Of a stretch of DNA of 64,000 nucleotides, positions 31,092 to 42,112 are shown piece by piece (within the stretch, counting starts at the first letter, position 1; every line of letters begins with the position of its first letter). The notes under the pieces were generated by a model. It was not told the DNA's origin. It saw only the letters and a program-made list of their open reading frames with translations, and ran no database searches. Location of the stretch: assembly GCF_035083965.1 (NCBI RefSeq), contig NC_089730.1, forward strand, positions 20,656,527-20,720,526. The letters are read 5' to 3'. The translations under genes were made by a program, and so were the position numbers. The stretch is from Branchiostoma lanceolatum (Eukaryota > Chordata > Leptocardii > Amphioxiformes > Branchiostomatidae).

Positions 31092-32743
31092 CTATAGTAC
31101 AACTTTCCTCTTTAACTTATTTTTCTCCACTGTGTTTTTAAACAGCACGTGAACGTCTAAATTACCTTTTTGTGCAGCAGAATAGTCACACTGGTCACAT
31201 TTATAGGGTTTAACACCTGAATGTGTTCTCATATGCACGGATAGGTGACAACTGTCGGCCGTTCTATATCCACACTCTTCACACATGTAGGGTTTTTCTC
31301 CACAGTGTTTAGCCATGTGTCGATCTAAATTGCATTTTTGTGCAGCAGAATAGTCACACTGGTCACACTTGTAGGGTTTTTCCCCGGTATGTTTAAGCTT
31401 GTGTCGATCTAAATCGTGTTGCGTTGTAGCAGAATATTCGCATTGATCACACCTGTAGGGTTTCTCACCGGTATGTCTTCTCATATGCTTGACCAGGTGG
31501 GACCTACTAGCTGTCCTGTATCCGCACTCCCCACACATGTAGGGTTTGTCTCCAGTGTGCTTTGCCATGTGTTGGTCTAAATTCCATTTCTGTGCAGCAG
31601 AATAGTCACACTGGTCACATTTGAAGGTTTTCTCACCTGTATGTGTTCTCATATGTCTGGTGAGAACAGATCTGTACTCTGTCCTGTACCCGCACTCTCC
31701 ACACATGAAGGGTTTTTCACCAGTGTGTTGAGCCCTGTGCTTGCCCAGATGGCCTTTTCGTGCACAAGAATAGTCACATTGGTCACATTTGTAGGGTTTG
31801 TCTTCTGCATGTTTTCTCATATGTGTGGTTAGGTGAGATCTGTCAGTCGCCCTGAACCCGCACTCTCTACACAGGTAGGGTTTATCTACGGTGTGTTTAG
31901 CCATGTGTTTGTTTAAATAACTTTTTCCTGCAGAGGAATAGTCACATTGGTCACATTTGTAAGGTTTCTCACCTGTATGTTTTCTCATATGCCGGGATAG
32001 GGTAGACCTGTCAGCCGTCCTGAAACCGCACTCCCCACAAATGTAGGGTTTGTCTCCGGTGTGCTTAGTCATATGTCGGTCTAAATTACTTTTGATTGCA
32101 GCAGAATAGTCGCACTGTTCACATTTGTAGGGTTTCTCCCCTGTATGTATACGCATGTGTGTGGTTAGGTGAGATCTGTAAGCCGCCCTAAACCCACACT
32201 CCCTACACATGTAGGGTTTTTCTCCAGTGTGTTTCACCATGTGGTTATCCAGACTGAGCTTCCACTTGGAAGAAAAGTCACACTGATCACAACTGTAAGT
32301 TTTTTCATCTGTATGTTTCCTCATATTTTGCAATATGTGAGACCTTTTTGCTGTCCTGTATCCGCACTCCTCAGACCTGTAAGGCTTGTTAGCGCCGCGG
32401 TGTGCCTTGTGTTGGTCCAAAGCGTCTTTCCTTGCTACAGAGTGGTCGCCCTGCTCACATTTACTAATATTTCGTCTCATATATGTTGATATGTTAGACG
32501 TTTCATCCGTAATATAATGTAGTCACCTTCCGTGGATCCTTTGTCCCCAGCACGTTTTACCGCAAGTCCGTCCGTCTGCTCTGTTCGGCCCTGTACGTGA
32601 ACGGGAGGATGGTCAGATATTACACCGCTCGCTTCCTCGCCTAGAACGTCCTCTTCCTTGTCCTGCTGCCTTCCCCTGTCTGTTACTAGGTCATCGCGGC
32701 AGTTTGTCTCGTCCACAGGAATCTCGCGGGTCCTCTCGTCCAT
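31092..32743 (-). pseudogene. C2H2 zinc-finger gene ZNF-6, class A, frameshifted
   Basis: MDERTREIPVDE (32743) opens a class A box (TDRGRQQDKEEDVLGEEASG, AVKRAGDKGSTEGDY). The frame is lost near 32515, where about 5 extra bases sit relative to ZNF-3 and ZNF-14 (5'-GACTACAT... region). A second open frame from M at 32480 carries the fingers: two degenerate (CEQGDHS; YRSEEC...NMRKH), then 13 regular ones, then a last one lacking its final His (VLFKNTVEKN). Either the fingers are translated from the inner Met at 32480 (462 aa, no N-terminal box) or the gene is dying. Confidence 0.75.
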
Positions 32744-33025
32744 TTCTAACAACAATAATATGTGAAAAAAAGGTTTTATAGACATTGAAAAGGTTTCCAT
32801 ACTATCCACATCGCCTTCTCCTATAACAATACGTAATAAGCATGTCACAGCCAAACAGCGAAGTTAATGTCAAATGTTCCGCGGCGTTACATACATAGTC
32901 ACATGAAGCTGTCATACCATAATAGCCAAGGATAACCAAAGGAACAATGGAATCTCCCAAGAAAATTTGTACTGGGAGATTCCATTCTACCATTACTAGT
33001 ACGAGCGATCGCTGTAAAATATATT

Positions 33026-33143
33026 TACTCTCCAAGTAGAGGATGATGGGGCAGATCGTCACCATCAATGGGGCTAGCGAAAAAAAACCCGGCATATGAT
33101 AAAACGGTGACGATCTGTCCCACCAACCTCTGCTTGGAGAGTA
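33026..33143. mobile_element. Short foldback element, 118 bp
   Basis: Arms of 38 bp (TACTCTCCAAGTAGAGG... and its near-complement ending ...CTTGGAGAGTA) around a loop of about 40 bp containing the run GCGAAAAAAAACC. No coding capacity; probably a MITE. Confidence 0.65.
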
Positions 33144-33151
33144 GTTTATGT

Positions 33152-33191
33152 TTCACTCACTCACTCACTCACTCACTCACTCACTCACTCC
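33152..33191 (+). repeat. (TCAC)n microsatellite, about 10 copies
   Basis: Uninterrupted TCAC run directly after the foldback element. Confidence 0.9.
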
Positions 33192-33218
33192 CATAGCTTA
33201 TTCAGCCGTCGGGGCAGC

Positions 33219-33919
33219 ATGACTTACATTACATGACTTACATTACATGACTTACATTACATGACTTACATTACATGACTTACATTACATGACTTACATT
33301 ACATGACTTACATTACATGACTTACATTACATGACTTACATTACATGACTTACATTACATGACTTACATTACATGACTTACATTACATGACTTACATTAC
33401 ATGACTTACATTACATGACTTACATTACATGACTTACATTACATGACTTACATTACATGACTTACATTACATGACTTACATTACATGACTTACATTACAT
33501 GACTTACATTACATGACTTACATTACATGACTTACATTACATGACTTACATTACATGACTTACATTACATGACTTACATTACATGACTTACATTACATGA
33601 CTTACATTACATGACTTACAATTACATGACTTACATTACATGACTTACATTACATGACTTACATTACATGACTTACATTACATGACTTACATTACATGAC
33701 TTACATTACATGACTTACATTACATGACTTACATTACATGACTTACATTACATGACTTACATTACATGACTTACATTACATGACTTACATTACATGACTT
33801 ACATTACATGACTTACATTACATGACTTACATTACATGACTTACATTACATGACTTACATTACATGACTTACATTACATGACTTACATTACATGACTTAC
33901 ATTACATGACTTACATTAC
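33219..33919 (+). repeat. 14 bp minisatellite, 50 copies
   Basis: The unit ATGACTTACATTAC is repeated 50 times in 701 bp. The only departure I see is one extra A near 33621. Such homogeneity implies very recent expansion or ongoing homogenisation. Confidence 0.95.
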
Positions 33920-33931
33920 TTATGTTTACGC

Positions 33932-34010
33932 CAAAAATAATTACTCAACTGGATAAGATTTTGAAACAGTCAGACGTTTCAGACAGTATCCACTGTCTTT
34001 CGTTAGTGAC
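33932..34010. repeat. Dispersed repeat, also at 50095-50215 in reverse
   Basis: 'CAAAAATAATTACTCAACTG' and 'GACGTTTCAGACAG' recur in reverse complement at 50120-50205, pointing to a short non-autonomous transposon family. Confidence 0.6.
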
Positions 34011-34258
34011 TAACGATGATTATGTTTAAAATTATGTTTAAAACGATGATTATGTTTAAAATTATGTTTACATCCAAGTAATCGCCTACCAGGACGTCAG
34101 ACTAGATTACGGATTAGTATTCAAACTAGCTTGATTATCAAGCTTGGATACAGATCATGTTATTGATTGATTGATACGTAAACTAAATATTTCGTCCACG
34201 TGCCTCCACCTGTCTTTTGCCTACTAGTGCGTGACTGTGACATCATCGCGATCGCTGG

Positions 34259-34446
34259 TATAAGCTAGTTCGGAGTTGCTACTACGCATGTGCAGTGTCA
34301 AAGGTGAAGGCCCCCCGGCTCGTATACAGTGCTCGCCTGGACATTGTCTAGATTTGCATAACAACGCCCCGACTGGCTTTGCTCACGTCTCGGGGGCCTT
34401 CACCTTTGACACTGCACATGCGTAGTAACAACTCCGAACTAGCTTA
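34259..34446. mobile_element. Foldback element, about 188 bp
   Basis: Arms of about 55 bp pair: TATAAGCTAGTTCGGAGTTG on the left and its complement ending AACTAGCTTA on the right, through GGCCCCC/GGGGGCC at the inner end. TA lies just outside the left arm. Non-coding MITE. Confidence 0.7.
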
Positions 34447-34719
34447 TTGTTCTTTGACTCTTCTTTTGGTTAAATATATCTAATCTGAAGCCAGAGATTC
34501 AAAGTTCACAATCTTGGTGCACGAGGCATGAACGCTAGGCTGCCCGGCAAGTGCAACTGTAGAGAGTAACGTTATGAAATTGAGATTTCTGTTCCATGTG
34601 CTCATGACGTTTCACTCTTGATGCCCCCCTCCCCCATTCAAAATCACGGTTATAGATTCTCCCCCGAAATACGGTGTTGTTCTAACGTTTCTAAGTAGTT
34701 AATTAAATAAACGTCTTAC

Positions 34720-34885
34720 CTGTGTTCTGCTAAACTTGAGGGGCGTCAACAGAGCGCTTAATTGCCTTGAAATTCGTCTTAGATTTACTGGATTTACAGA
34801 GTAGACGAGTAGACCTGTACGCGATGGTTAAAATGGCCGACAATCGCAATCACGGGTCAGTTCTTCCGGTGAAAGGTCAAAGTGT
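34720..34885 (-). promoter_or_regulatory. ZNF-6 exon 1 and promoter module
   Basis: Donor at 34720, YY1-like TAAAATGGCCGAC (34829-34841, one change in the core) and a partial DR1 (AGGTCAAAGTGTA, 34873-34885). The layout follows ZNF-3. Confidence 0.5.
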
Positions 34886-34954
34886 ACATGCCTGATTACT
34901 CAAGTGAATCAGTAAATGACCGACTGTACTGTATCAGTCGAGATAATGATTTGG

Positions 34955-35157
34955 TCTGTTCTGAAACAAGCAGGGACTGGTCCGCTGGTAGTGATGTGTG
35001 TGTTTTACTTCCATACTCTTTCCAAGATGCTGAGTGCTAAGCAGAGAAAGCAGTATGTACCATTTTTAAAGTCAGTAACCCGGCCGGGGTTCGAACTCAC
35101 GACCTACCGTGTGCAAGGCGAGCACTCTAACTAGACCATTGCACCGGTTGCAAAGGA
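34955..35157 (-). mobile_element. tRNA-derived SINE
   Basis: The minus strand has an A box (TGGTCTAGTTAGAGTGC) and a B box (GAGTTCGAACCCC) in a head resembling a tRNA with TGC at the anticodon place. A body with 'GCTTTCTCTGCTTAGCACTC' follows. The acceptor stem does not pair well, so it is a SINE, not a working tRNA. Confidence 0.7.
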
Positions 35158-35484
35158 ATTGATAAAAAGGTATGATACATGGATTTAGACAAGCAAAATG
35201 TAAACATACCTACAACAAAATTGAGCTTTCAAGTAATTTTATTCATCATGACATTAATACGGGCTCTCGAGAATCTCCGTACATCTTAAGACTCTGGTAG
35301 ACTTAACAAGATTTTTTTCAGTTTCTCATAATCGCAACCAAATAAAAGAAACTGCTTTTATATATCTATGTATAGCAGGTGTAATACTAGACGCGGCCAA
35401 AGCTGTCCATAGTATAATAATATCACATATAAGTGTGTTTAATCTGATTCTATAGTGGACGGATGTACATCTCTATCATTGTGC
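35158..35484. other. Intergenic, nothing recognised
   Basis: AT-rich sequence between the SINE and the first 3 kb duplication unit. No gene or clear repeat. Confidence 0.35.
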
Positions 35485-36766
35485 TGTGACAGTAGGCCTG
35501 AAAGGAACTTCCATTTAAACGGGGAAGTTGTGCATCAATACCTTCGTTTTCTTTCTTCCAAAAATATGACATGAATGTCAATAGAATATATGGGTGTGCA
35601 AGCGAGCCGTGGCGAAGCCTTATGGCACTACCACTACCTACTTGAAAAAGGATCATGCTTCACCTAAATTGAGGATGACTGCTTTACTTTACTTTTTACT
35701 TTACAAGCAAAGGAAAAAACGCTATGCTTAGTCTTCAGTCTGTGGTTTGACAATTCAAATTTTCCCCATAACTACACATGAGATAGTCCTAGACTATCTT
35801 CAATCCGAATACAATGGGAGGAACAGATCAGCAAAATTCCAGTTTAAAGATTCATATATTTTTCTCTATTGGTTTTCAAGGAAAAATTGTCAAACGATGC
35901 AGAATGACCAAGATAATTATAACTATCACAAATACAATACGATCTGCACCTTTCAGTATTTTAGCTATGATGATGATGAGACTTTTGAAAACCTACCTTG
36001 CGCTCAATTTTCAACTTCCAAATCAGCCCTGCCAAAGTTGTATCAAAGCGTCTAATTGTGTCTATATTTGCAACTTGACAATGTCGCCCTCGCAGCTAAA
36101 TTAGCTTTGATAACTGGGTGTTTAGAAATATGACTTGTAATACAAGGTGGTGTTTATTAGCTAGTCTAAGAAACTAGTATAGACTAGGAACTGTACATGT
36201 CACTTACAGTCGGCGAATCGCATTACCAAGCACAATATCACAAGCAAGTGTTGTCAGTGCTTTATTTTCAAGGTTAGGTGAAGATAATGTCTTTATATAC
36301 AACCATACTTTAATTCTTGACCGTCTTTACATTTTAAAAGTGTTTTCAATAGTATCCTGTCATGGTCATTGCCTTAGCCAAGCCTCCACCAAAGTCAACA
36401 CCATAATTGTCAGTAGCAGACTTAAGTCTGACTGTTAACGTTAGCCATGGTAATAAACATAATTATGATACTGATAATAATAAAAACTTAACTGTACAAC
36501 AATTGTACAATGTATAAAGTATGGCATCTAATGATACATAACTACGGTTTCATAAGGCTTATCTACCTAATACAAGAGTTGGCTGAATTCCTCAGTGCGT
36601 CATCCTATAGTACAACTTTCCTCTTTAACTTATCTTTCCAGGGTTGACAAAGTGTTAAAGTTGTTAGCCTTCCACGATAGTTTTGCTAAAAAGTCTTATG
36701 TTAAGTCGAATTCAGCAGAAAAGTCGCACTGGTCACTTTTATAGGGTTTCTCGTCTGTATGAGTTC

Positions 36767-37786
36767 TCATATGTACTGTAAAGGTTGCGCTGTAAGCTGT
36801 CCTGTAACCGCACTCCCCGCACATGCAGGGGTTTCTCTGGTATGTTTAAGAATGTGACGTTTCAAATCCTTTCCCCGTGCCGAAGAATATTCACACTGGC
36901 TACATTTGAACGGTTTCTCACCTGTATGAGTTCTCATATGTTCGGATAGATTACGTTTTGTAGTCGTTCTGAACCAACACTCTCCACACATGTAGGGTTT
37001 TTCTCCACTGTGTTTAAGGACGTGTACGTTTAAATTACCTTTTTGTGCAGCAGAATAGTCACACTGGTCACATTTATAGGGTTTAACACCTGAATGTGTT
37101 CTCATATGCACGGATAGGTGAGAACTGTCGGCCGTCCTGTACCCGCACTCTCCACACATGTAGGGTTTGTCTCCAGTGTGTGTAGCCATGTGTCGGTCTA
37201 AACTGCATTTTAATGCAGCAGAGTAGTTACACTGGTCACATTTGTAGGGTTTCTCCCCTGTATGCTTTTTCATATGAAGGTCTAAACTGCCTTTCTGAGC
37301 AGCAGAATAGTTACACTGGTTACATTTGTAGGGTTTCTCACCTGTATGTGTTCTCATATGGTAGTCTAAAGTCGCTTTCTGCGAAGCAGAATAGTCACAC
37401 TGGTTACATCTGTAGGGTTTCTCACCTGTATGCGTTCTCATATGGTTGTCTAAAGTGCCTTTCCGTGCAGCAGAATAGTCGCACTGGTCACATTTGTAGG
37501 GCTTCTGTCCTTTATGGGGTTTCTCGCCTGTATGCTTCCTCATATGCCTAGTTAGCTGAGACTTGTAAGCCGCCCTGAAACCGCACACTTCGCAACTGCA
37601 GGTTGCATCCAAAGCATCTTGTGCTATTATACTGTCCATCTGCCCTGTTGTTTGCGCGTATAGAATCCCAATCTCCTTATCCTGTTGTTCTCTCGCGCCC
37701 GTCTCGTTCACTCTGCTGTTTGTCTCGTTTCCAGGATGCCCGGCGACCCGTTCTTCAAGAGGAAACTCACCGCTTGACTTGTCCAT
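36767..37786 (-). CDS. C2H2 zinc-finger protein ZNF-7, class B (339 aa)
   Basis: The start is MDKSSGEFPLEE at 37786, after the acceptor at 37794. A short class B box (AGHPGNETNSRVNE, EQQDKEIGILYAQTTGQMDS) is followed by nine fingers. A linker reads HTGEKPHKGQKPYKC, the scar of an in-frame loss of finger units still present in ZNF-10. The last 23 residues (TPACAGSAVTGQLTAQPLQY) are out of frame: one extra C in 'AACCCCTGC' shifts what was a CGECGYRTA finger. The same shift is shared by ZNF-8, 10 and 13. Confidence 0.9.
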   Translation of the reverse strand: MDKSSGEFPLEERVAGHPGNETNSRVNETGAREQQDKEIGILYAQTTGQMDSIIAQDALDATCSCEVCGFRAAYKSQLTRHMRKHTGEKPHKGQKPYKCDQCDYSAARKGTLDNHMRTHTGEKPYRCNQCDYSASQKATLDYHMRTHTGEKPYKCNQCNYSAAQKGSLDLHMKKHTGEKPYKCDQCNYSAALKCSLDRHMATHTGDKPYMCGECGYRTADSSHLSVHMRTHSGVKPYKCDQCDYSAAQKGNLNVHVLKHSGEKPYMCGECWFRTTTKRNLSEHMRTHTGEKPFKCSQCEYSSARGKDLKRHILKHTRETPACAGSAVTGQLTAQPLQYI

Positions 37787-37793
37787 TTCCAAC

Positions 37794-38288
37794 ACTATAA
37801 AATTTGATAGACATTTCAGTACATGATGCGTATCTATACTAAATCATAATTCATGTATTGTGTAGCTAGCTGCACAATTAAGAACTCGGGCTGCCAACAA
37901 GCGTTTAGTTCCCTTTGTCGAAAATAAATCAGTCTACTTCTACTGTTTCAGGCGAGCTTCAATTCCATCGTCAATTCTGTCCTTCAAATTACAGCATTCA
38001 GTCTGTATGATTACCTTCAACTCTACAAAGGTCAGACCACCCCCTCCCGAAAAAGACTGAACTAGTCTGATTCTTTTTAAATAAAATAAAATATTTTATA
38101 ATATACTCATTACGCGACCTTCAGTTTTACTGGTCGCTTCCATCCATTCTGTATCATCACGTCACACTCCTATATGTCCCCCTCCCCTATTCTAAGCCGA
38201 TCCAAGATGTTCATTAACACATTCAAACTGGCCGCCATGTTAGGTTCCGGTGACCCCAGGAACTCTTACCTGTCTGTTTGGAATGTTA
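37794..38288 (-). other. Untranslated intron of ZNF-7
   Basis: 495 bp, donor CAACCAG|GTAACATTCC (38288); a second good donor, ACAG|GTAAGAG, lies 19 bp further in. Acceptor TTTTATAG. No ORF. Confidence 0.5.
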
Positions 38289-38412
38289 CCTGGTTGATGC
38301 AGCGTTAAAGTCAGATGAAATTTGTCTCAAATCAGACAACCAAATATCTCCTCGCCGAGCTCAAAATGGCGGACAGAAGAACAAAGCTACAAGGTGTAAA
38401 GGTCAAAGGTTG
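38289..38412 (-). promoter_or_regulatory. ZNF-7 exon 1 and promoter module
   Basis: CAAAATGGCGGAC (38362-38374) and AGGTCAAAGGTTG (38400-38412). Confidence 0.55.
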
Positions 38413-39824
38413 AAACCTGATTACCAAAGTTGAAGACGGGTCACAGTACAACCGCCGCCAAGTTACTGATTGCTTTCTCCTGCATAAGCGCAAACTACGG
38501 TGTACTATAAACCTATGACAATGCCTTCTTCATCGTAAATTACGGTTTATTTGACAGCAGGCCTAAAATAAACTGCCATTTAAACGGGGAAGTTGTGCTC
38601 TTTCTTAAAAGAATATGACATGAATGTCAATAGAATATATGGGTGTGCAAGCCAGCCGTGGCGAAGCCTCATGGCACTACCACTACCTACTTGAAAAAGC
38701 ATCATGCTTCACCTAAATTGAGGATGAGTGCTTTACTTTAAACTGAGGATGAGTGCTTTACTTTAATTTTTACTTTACAAGCAAACGAAAAAAACGCTAT
38801 GTTTAGTCTTCGGTCTGTGGTTTGACAAGTTAAAAATAAACTACACATGAGAGTCCTAGACTATCTTCAATCCGAATACAATGGGAGGAACAGATCAGCA
38901 AAATTCCAGTTTAAAGATTCATATATTTTTCTCTATTGGTTTCCAAGGAAAATTGGCAAACGATGCAGAATGACCAAGATAACTATTACAAATACAATAC
39001 GATCTGCACCTTTCAGTCTTTTAGCTATGATGATGATGAGTCTTTTAAAAACCTACCTTACGCTCAATTTTCAACTTCCAAATCTGCCCTGCCAAAGTTG
39101 TAGCAAAGCGTCCAATTGTATCTATCTGCAACTCGATAATGTCTTCCTAACAGCTAAATTAGCTTTGATAACTGGGTGTCTAGAAATATGGCAAGTAATA
39201 CAAGGTGGTGTTTATTAGCTAGTCTAAGAAACTAGCATAGACTGGGAACTGTACATGTCACTTACAGCCGGCGAATCGCATTACCAGGCACAATATCACA
39301 AGCAAGTGTTGTCAGTGCTTTATTTTCAAGGTTAGGTGAAGATAATGTCTTTATATACAACCATACTTCAATTCTTGACCGTCTTTACATTTTAAAAGTG
39401 TTTTCATTAGTATCTTGTCATGGTCATTGCCTTAGCCAAGCCTCCACCAAAGTCAACACCATAATTGTCAGTAGCAGACTGAAGTCTGACTGTTAACGTT
39501 AGCCATGGTAATAAACATAATTATGATACTGATAATAATAAAAACTTAACTGTACAACAATTGTACAATGTATAAAGTATGGCATCTACTGATACATAAC
39601 TACGGTTTCATCAGGCTAATCTACCTAATACAAGAGTTGGCTGAATTCCTCAGTGCGTCATCCTATAGTACAACTTTCCTCTTTAACTTATCTTTCTATG
39701 GTTGACAAAGTGTTAAAGTTGTTAGCCTTCCACGATAGGTTTGCTAAAAAGTCTTATGTTAAGTTGAATTCAGCAGAAAAGTCGCACTGGTCACTTTTAT
39801 AGGGTTTCTCGTCTGTACGAGTTC

Positions 39825-40844
39825 TCAGATGTACTGTAAAGGTTGCTCTGTAAGCTGTCCTGTAACCGCACTCCCCGCACATGCAGGGGTTTCTCTGGTA
39901 TGTTTAAGAATGTGACGTTTCAAATCCTTTCCCCGTGCCGAAGAATATTCACACTGGCTACATTTGAACGGTTTCTCACCTGTATGAGTTCTCATATGTT
40001 CGGATAGATTACGTTTTGTAGTCGTTCTGAACCAACACTCTCCACACATGTAGGGTTTTTCTCCACTGTGTTTAAGGACGTGTACGTCTAAATTACCTTT
40101 TTGTGCAGCAGAATAGTCACACTGGTCACATTTATAGGGTTTAACACCTGAATGTGTTCTCATATGCACGGATAGGTGAGAACTGTCGGCCGTCCTGTAC
40201 CGGCACTCTCCACACATGTAGGGTTTGTCTCCAGTGTGTGTAGCCATGTGTCGGTCTAAACTGCATTTTAATGCAGCAGAGTAGTTACACTGGTCACATT
40301 TGTAGGGTTTCTCCCCTGTATGCTTTTTCATATGAAGGTCTAAACTGCCTTTCTGAGCAGCAGAATAGTTACACTGGTTACATTTGTAGGGTTTCTCACC
40401 TGTATGTGTTCTCATATGGTAGTCTAAAGTCGCTTTCTGCGAAGCAGAATAGTCACACTGGTTACATCTGTAGGGTTTCTCACCTGTATGCGTTCTCATA
40501 TGGTTGTCTAAAGTGCCTTTCCGTGCAGCAGAATAGTCGCACTGGTCACATTTGTAGGGCTTCTGTCCTTTATGGGGTTTCTCGCCTGTATGCTTCCTCA
40601 TATGCCTAGTTAGCTGAGACTTGTAAGCCGCCCTGAAACCGCACACTTCGCAACTGCAGGTTGCATCCAAAGCATCTTGTGCTATTATACTGTCCATCTG
40701 CCCTGTTGTTTGCGCGTATAGAATCCCAATCTCCTTATCCTGTTGTTCTCTCGCGCCCGTCTCGTTCACTCTGCTGTTAGTCTCGTTTCCAGGATGCCCG
40801 GCGACCCGTTCTTCAAGAGGAAACTCACCGCTTGACTTGTCCAT
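39825..40844 (-). CDS. C2H2 zinc-finger protein ZNF-8, near-identical twin of ZNF-7 (339 aa)
   Basis: The start is at 40844 by the same logic as ZNF-7. It differs from ZNF-7 at only three residues that I can see: CGECRY for CGECGY, NLDVH for NLNVH, and TEQ for TAQ in the frame-shifted tail. Nine fingers, with the same HKGQKP linker scar. The close identity means a very recent tandem duplication or gene conversion, so binding should be the same, apart from a small effect of the Gly-to-Arg change next to the second Cys of finger 6. Confidence 0.9.
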   Translation of the reverse strand: MDKSSGEFPLEERVAGHPGNETNSRVNETGAREQQDKEIGILYAQTTGQMDSIIAQDALDATCSCEVCGFRAAYKSQLTRHMRKHTGEKPHKGQKPYKCDQCDYSAARKGTLDNHMRTHTGEKPYRCNQCDYSASQKATLDYHMRTHTGEKPYKCNQCNYSAAQKGSLDLHMKKHTGEKPYKCDQCNYSAALKCSLDRHMATHTGDKPYMCGECRYRTADSSHLSVHMRTHSGVKPYKCDQCDYSAAQKGNLDVHVLKHSGEKPYMCGECWFRTTTKRNLSEHMRTHTGEKPFKCSQCEYSSARGKDLKRHILKHTRETPACAGSAVTGQLTEQPLQYI

Positions 40845-41347
40845 TTCCAACACTATAAAATTTGATAGACATTTCAGTACATGATGCGTATCTATACTAA
40901 ATCATGATTCATGTATTGTGTAGCTAGCTGCACAATTAAGAACTCAGGCTGCCAACAAGCGTTTAGTTCCCTTTGTCGAAAATAAATCAGTCTACTTCTA
41001 CTGTTTCAGGCGAGCTTCAATTCCATCGTCAATTCTGTCCTTCAAATTACAGCATTCAGTCTGTATGATTACCTTCAACTCTACAAAGGTCAGACCACCC
41101 CCTCCCGAAAAAGACTGAACTAGTCTGATTCTTTTTAAATAAAATAAAATATTTTATAATATACTCATTACGCGACCTTCAGTTTTACTGGTCGCTTCCA
41201 TCCATTCTGTATCATCACGTCACACTCCTATATGCCCCCCTCCCCCTTTCTAAGCCGATCCAAGATGTTCATTAACACATTCAAACTTGCCGCCATGTTA
41301 GGTTCCGGTGACCCCAGGAACTCTTACCTGTCTGTTTGGAATGTTAC

Positions 41348-41470
41348 CTGGTTGATGCAGCGTTAAAGTCAGATGAAATTTGTCTCAAATCAGACAACCA
41401 AATATCTCCTCGCCGAGCTCAAAATGGCGGACAGAAGAACAAAGCTACTAGGATTAAAGGTCAAAGGTTG
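41348..41470 (-). promoter_or_regulatory. ZNF-8 exon 1 and promoter module
   Basis: CAAAATGGCGGAC (41420-41432) and AGGTCAAAGGTTG (41458-41470); donor at 41348; intron down to the acceptor near 40852. Confidence 0.55.
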
Positions 41471-41667
41471 AACACCTGATTACCAAAGTTGAAGACGGGT
41501 CACAGTACAACCGCCGCCAAGTTACTGATTGCATTCTCCTGCATAAGCGTAACCTACGGTGTACTAAAAACCTTTGACTTCTTCATCGTAAATTACGGTT
41601 TATTTGACAGCAGGCCTAAAATAAACTTCCATTTAAACGGGGACGTTGTGCTCTTTCTTAAAAAAAT

Positions 41668-42112
41668 CATCCTCGTCCACCAGGACCTTTCCGCCCTACG
41701 TTACATCGCTCGCGGAAAAGGCCCTGGTAACACGGGGTGGCATCCATGGTTATTGCAGGTCGACGAGACTTGCTCATGAATAATTAATGAGCTAACCCTT
41801 ATTTGGCACAAACGGCAGTTGTACCTCATGAATAGTTAATGAGCTAGCCCTTATTTGGCACAAACGGCAGTTGTAGCTCATGAATAATTAATGAGCTAGC
41901 CGTAACACGTAACCTGATTGGTTGATAGCTTACCAGCGTTCTTTGCGCGTTTGCTTCCGATGAGTGGAAGCAAATGGGTTTTAACTCCTCTGATTGGCTG
42001 AAGCTGTTTTGGAGGCTCGACCTGCAATAACCATGGATGCCCCCCCGTGTTACCAGGGCCTTTTCCGCGAGCGATGTAACGTAGAGCGGAAAGGTCCTGG
42101 TGGACGAGGATG
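41668..42112. mobile_element. MITE with about 100 bp inverted ends and internal tandem repeats, 445 bp
   Basis: The ends begin CATCCTCGTCCACCAGGACC and finish in the complement, pairing for about 100 bp. The middle holds about 2.5 copies of a 53 bp unit starting CTCATGAATAATTAATGAG. The paralogous sites near 38605 and 57775 lack it, reading straight through 'TTTCTTAAAA...ATATGACATG', so it inserted into an A-run after the units duplicated. Confidence 0.85.

Larger units (their letters stand above)
32754..34719 (-). other. Enlarged first intron of ZNF-6, filled with repeats
   Basis: It runs from donor CACAG|GTAAGACG (last exon base 34720) to the acceptor before the ATG. The homologous ZNF-3 intron is only about 0.4 kb. 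The extra 1.5 kb is made of the elements listed separately (33026, 33152, 33219, 33932, 34259). Confidence 0.55.
35485..38550. repeat. Tandem duplication unit 1 (contains ZNF-7)
   Basis: About 3.06 kb, nearly identical to 38551-41608. It carries the type 2 flank (from 'GCCTGAAAGGAACTTCC'), ZNF-7, its intron and promoter. Its 3' flank repeats again at about 41612-42900 and 57720-58937. Confidence 0.85.
38551..41608. repeat. Tandem duplication unit 2 (contains ZNF-8)
   Basis: Head-to-tail copy of 35485-38550 with a few substitutions and small indels; the coding parts are offset by exactly 3058 bp. Confidence 0.85.

Noticed and set aside
33219-33919. CRISPR-like array
   Set aside because: The units are contiguous 14-mers with no spacers; it is a minisatellite in an animal genome.
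35080-35157. tRNA gene (A and B boxes on the minus strand, TGC at the anticodon place)
   Set aside because: The acceptor stem pairs poorly, and a SINE-type body continues downstream, so it is a tRNA-derived SINE.
37213-37551. Repeated plus-strand proteins of the kind 'SYTGYICRVSHLYAFSYG' opposite the ZNF genes
   Set aside because: They are the antisense of zinc-finger repeats (84 bp period) and recur wherever fingers occur; no independent coding signal.
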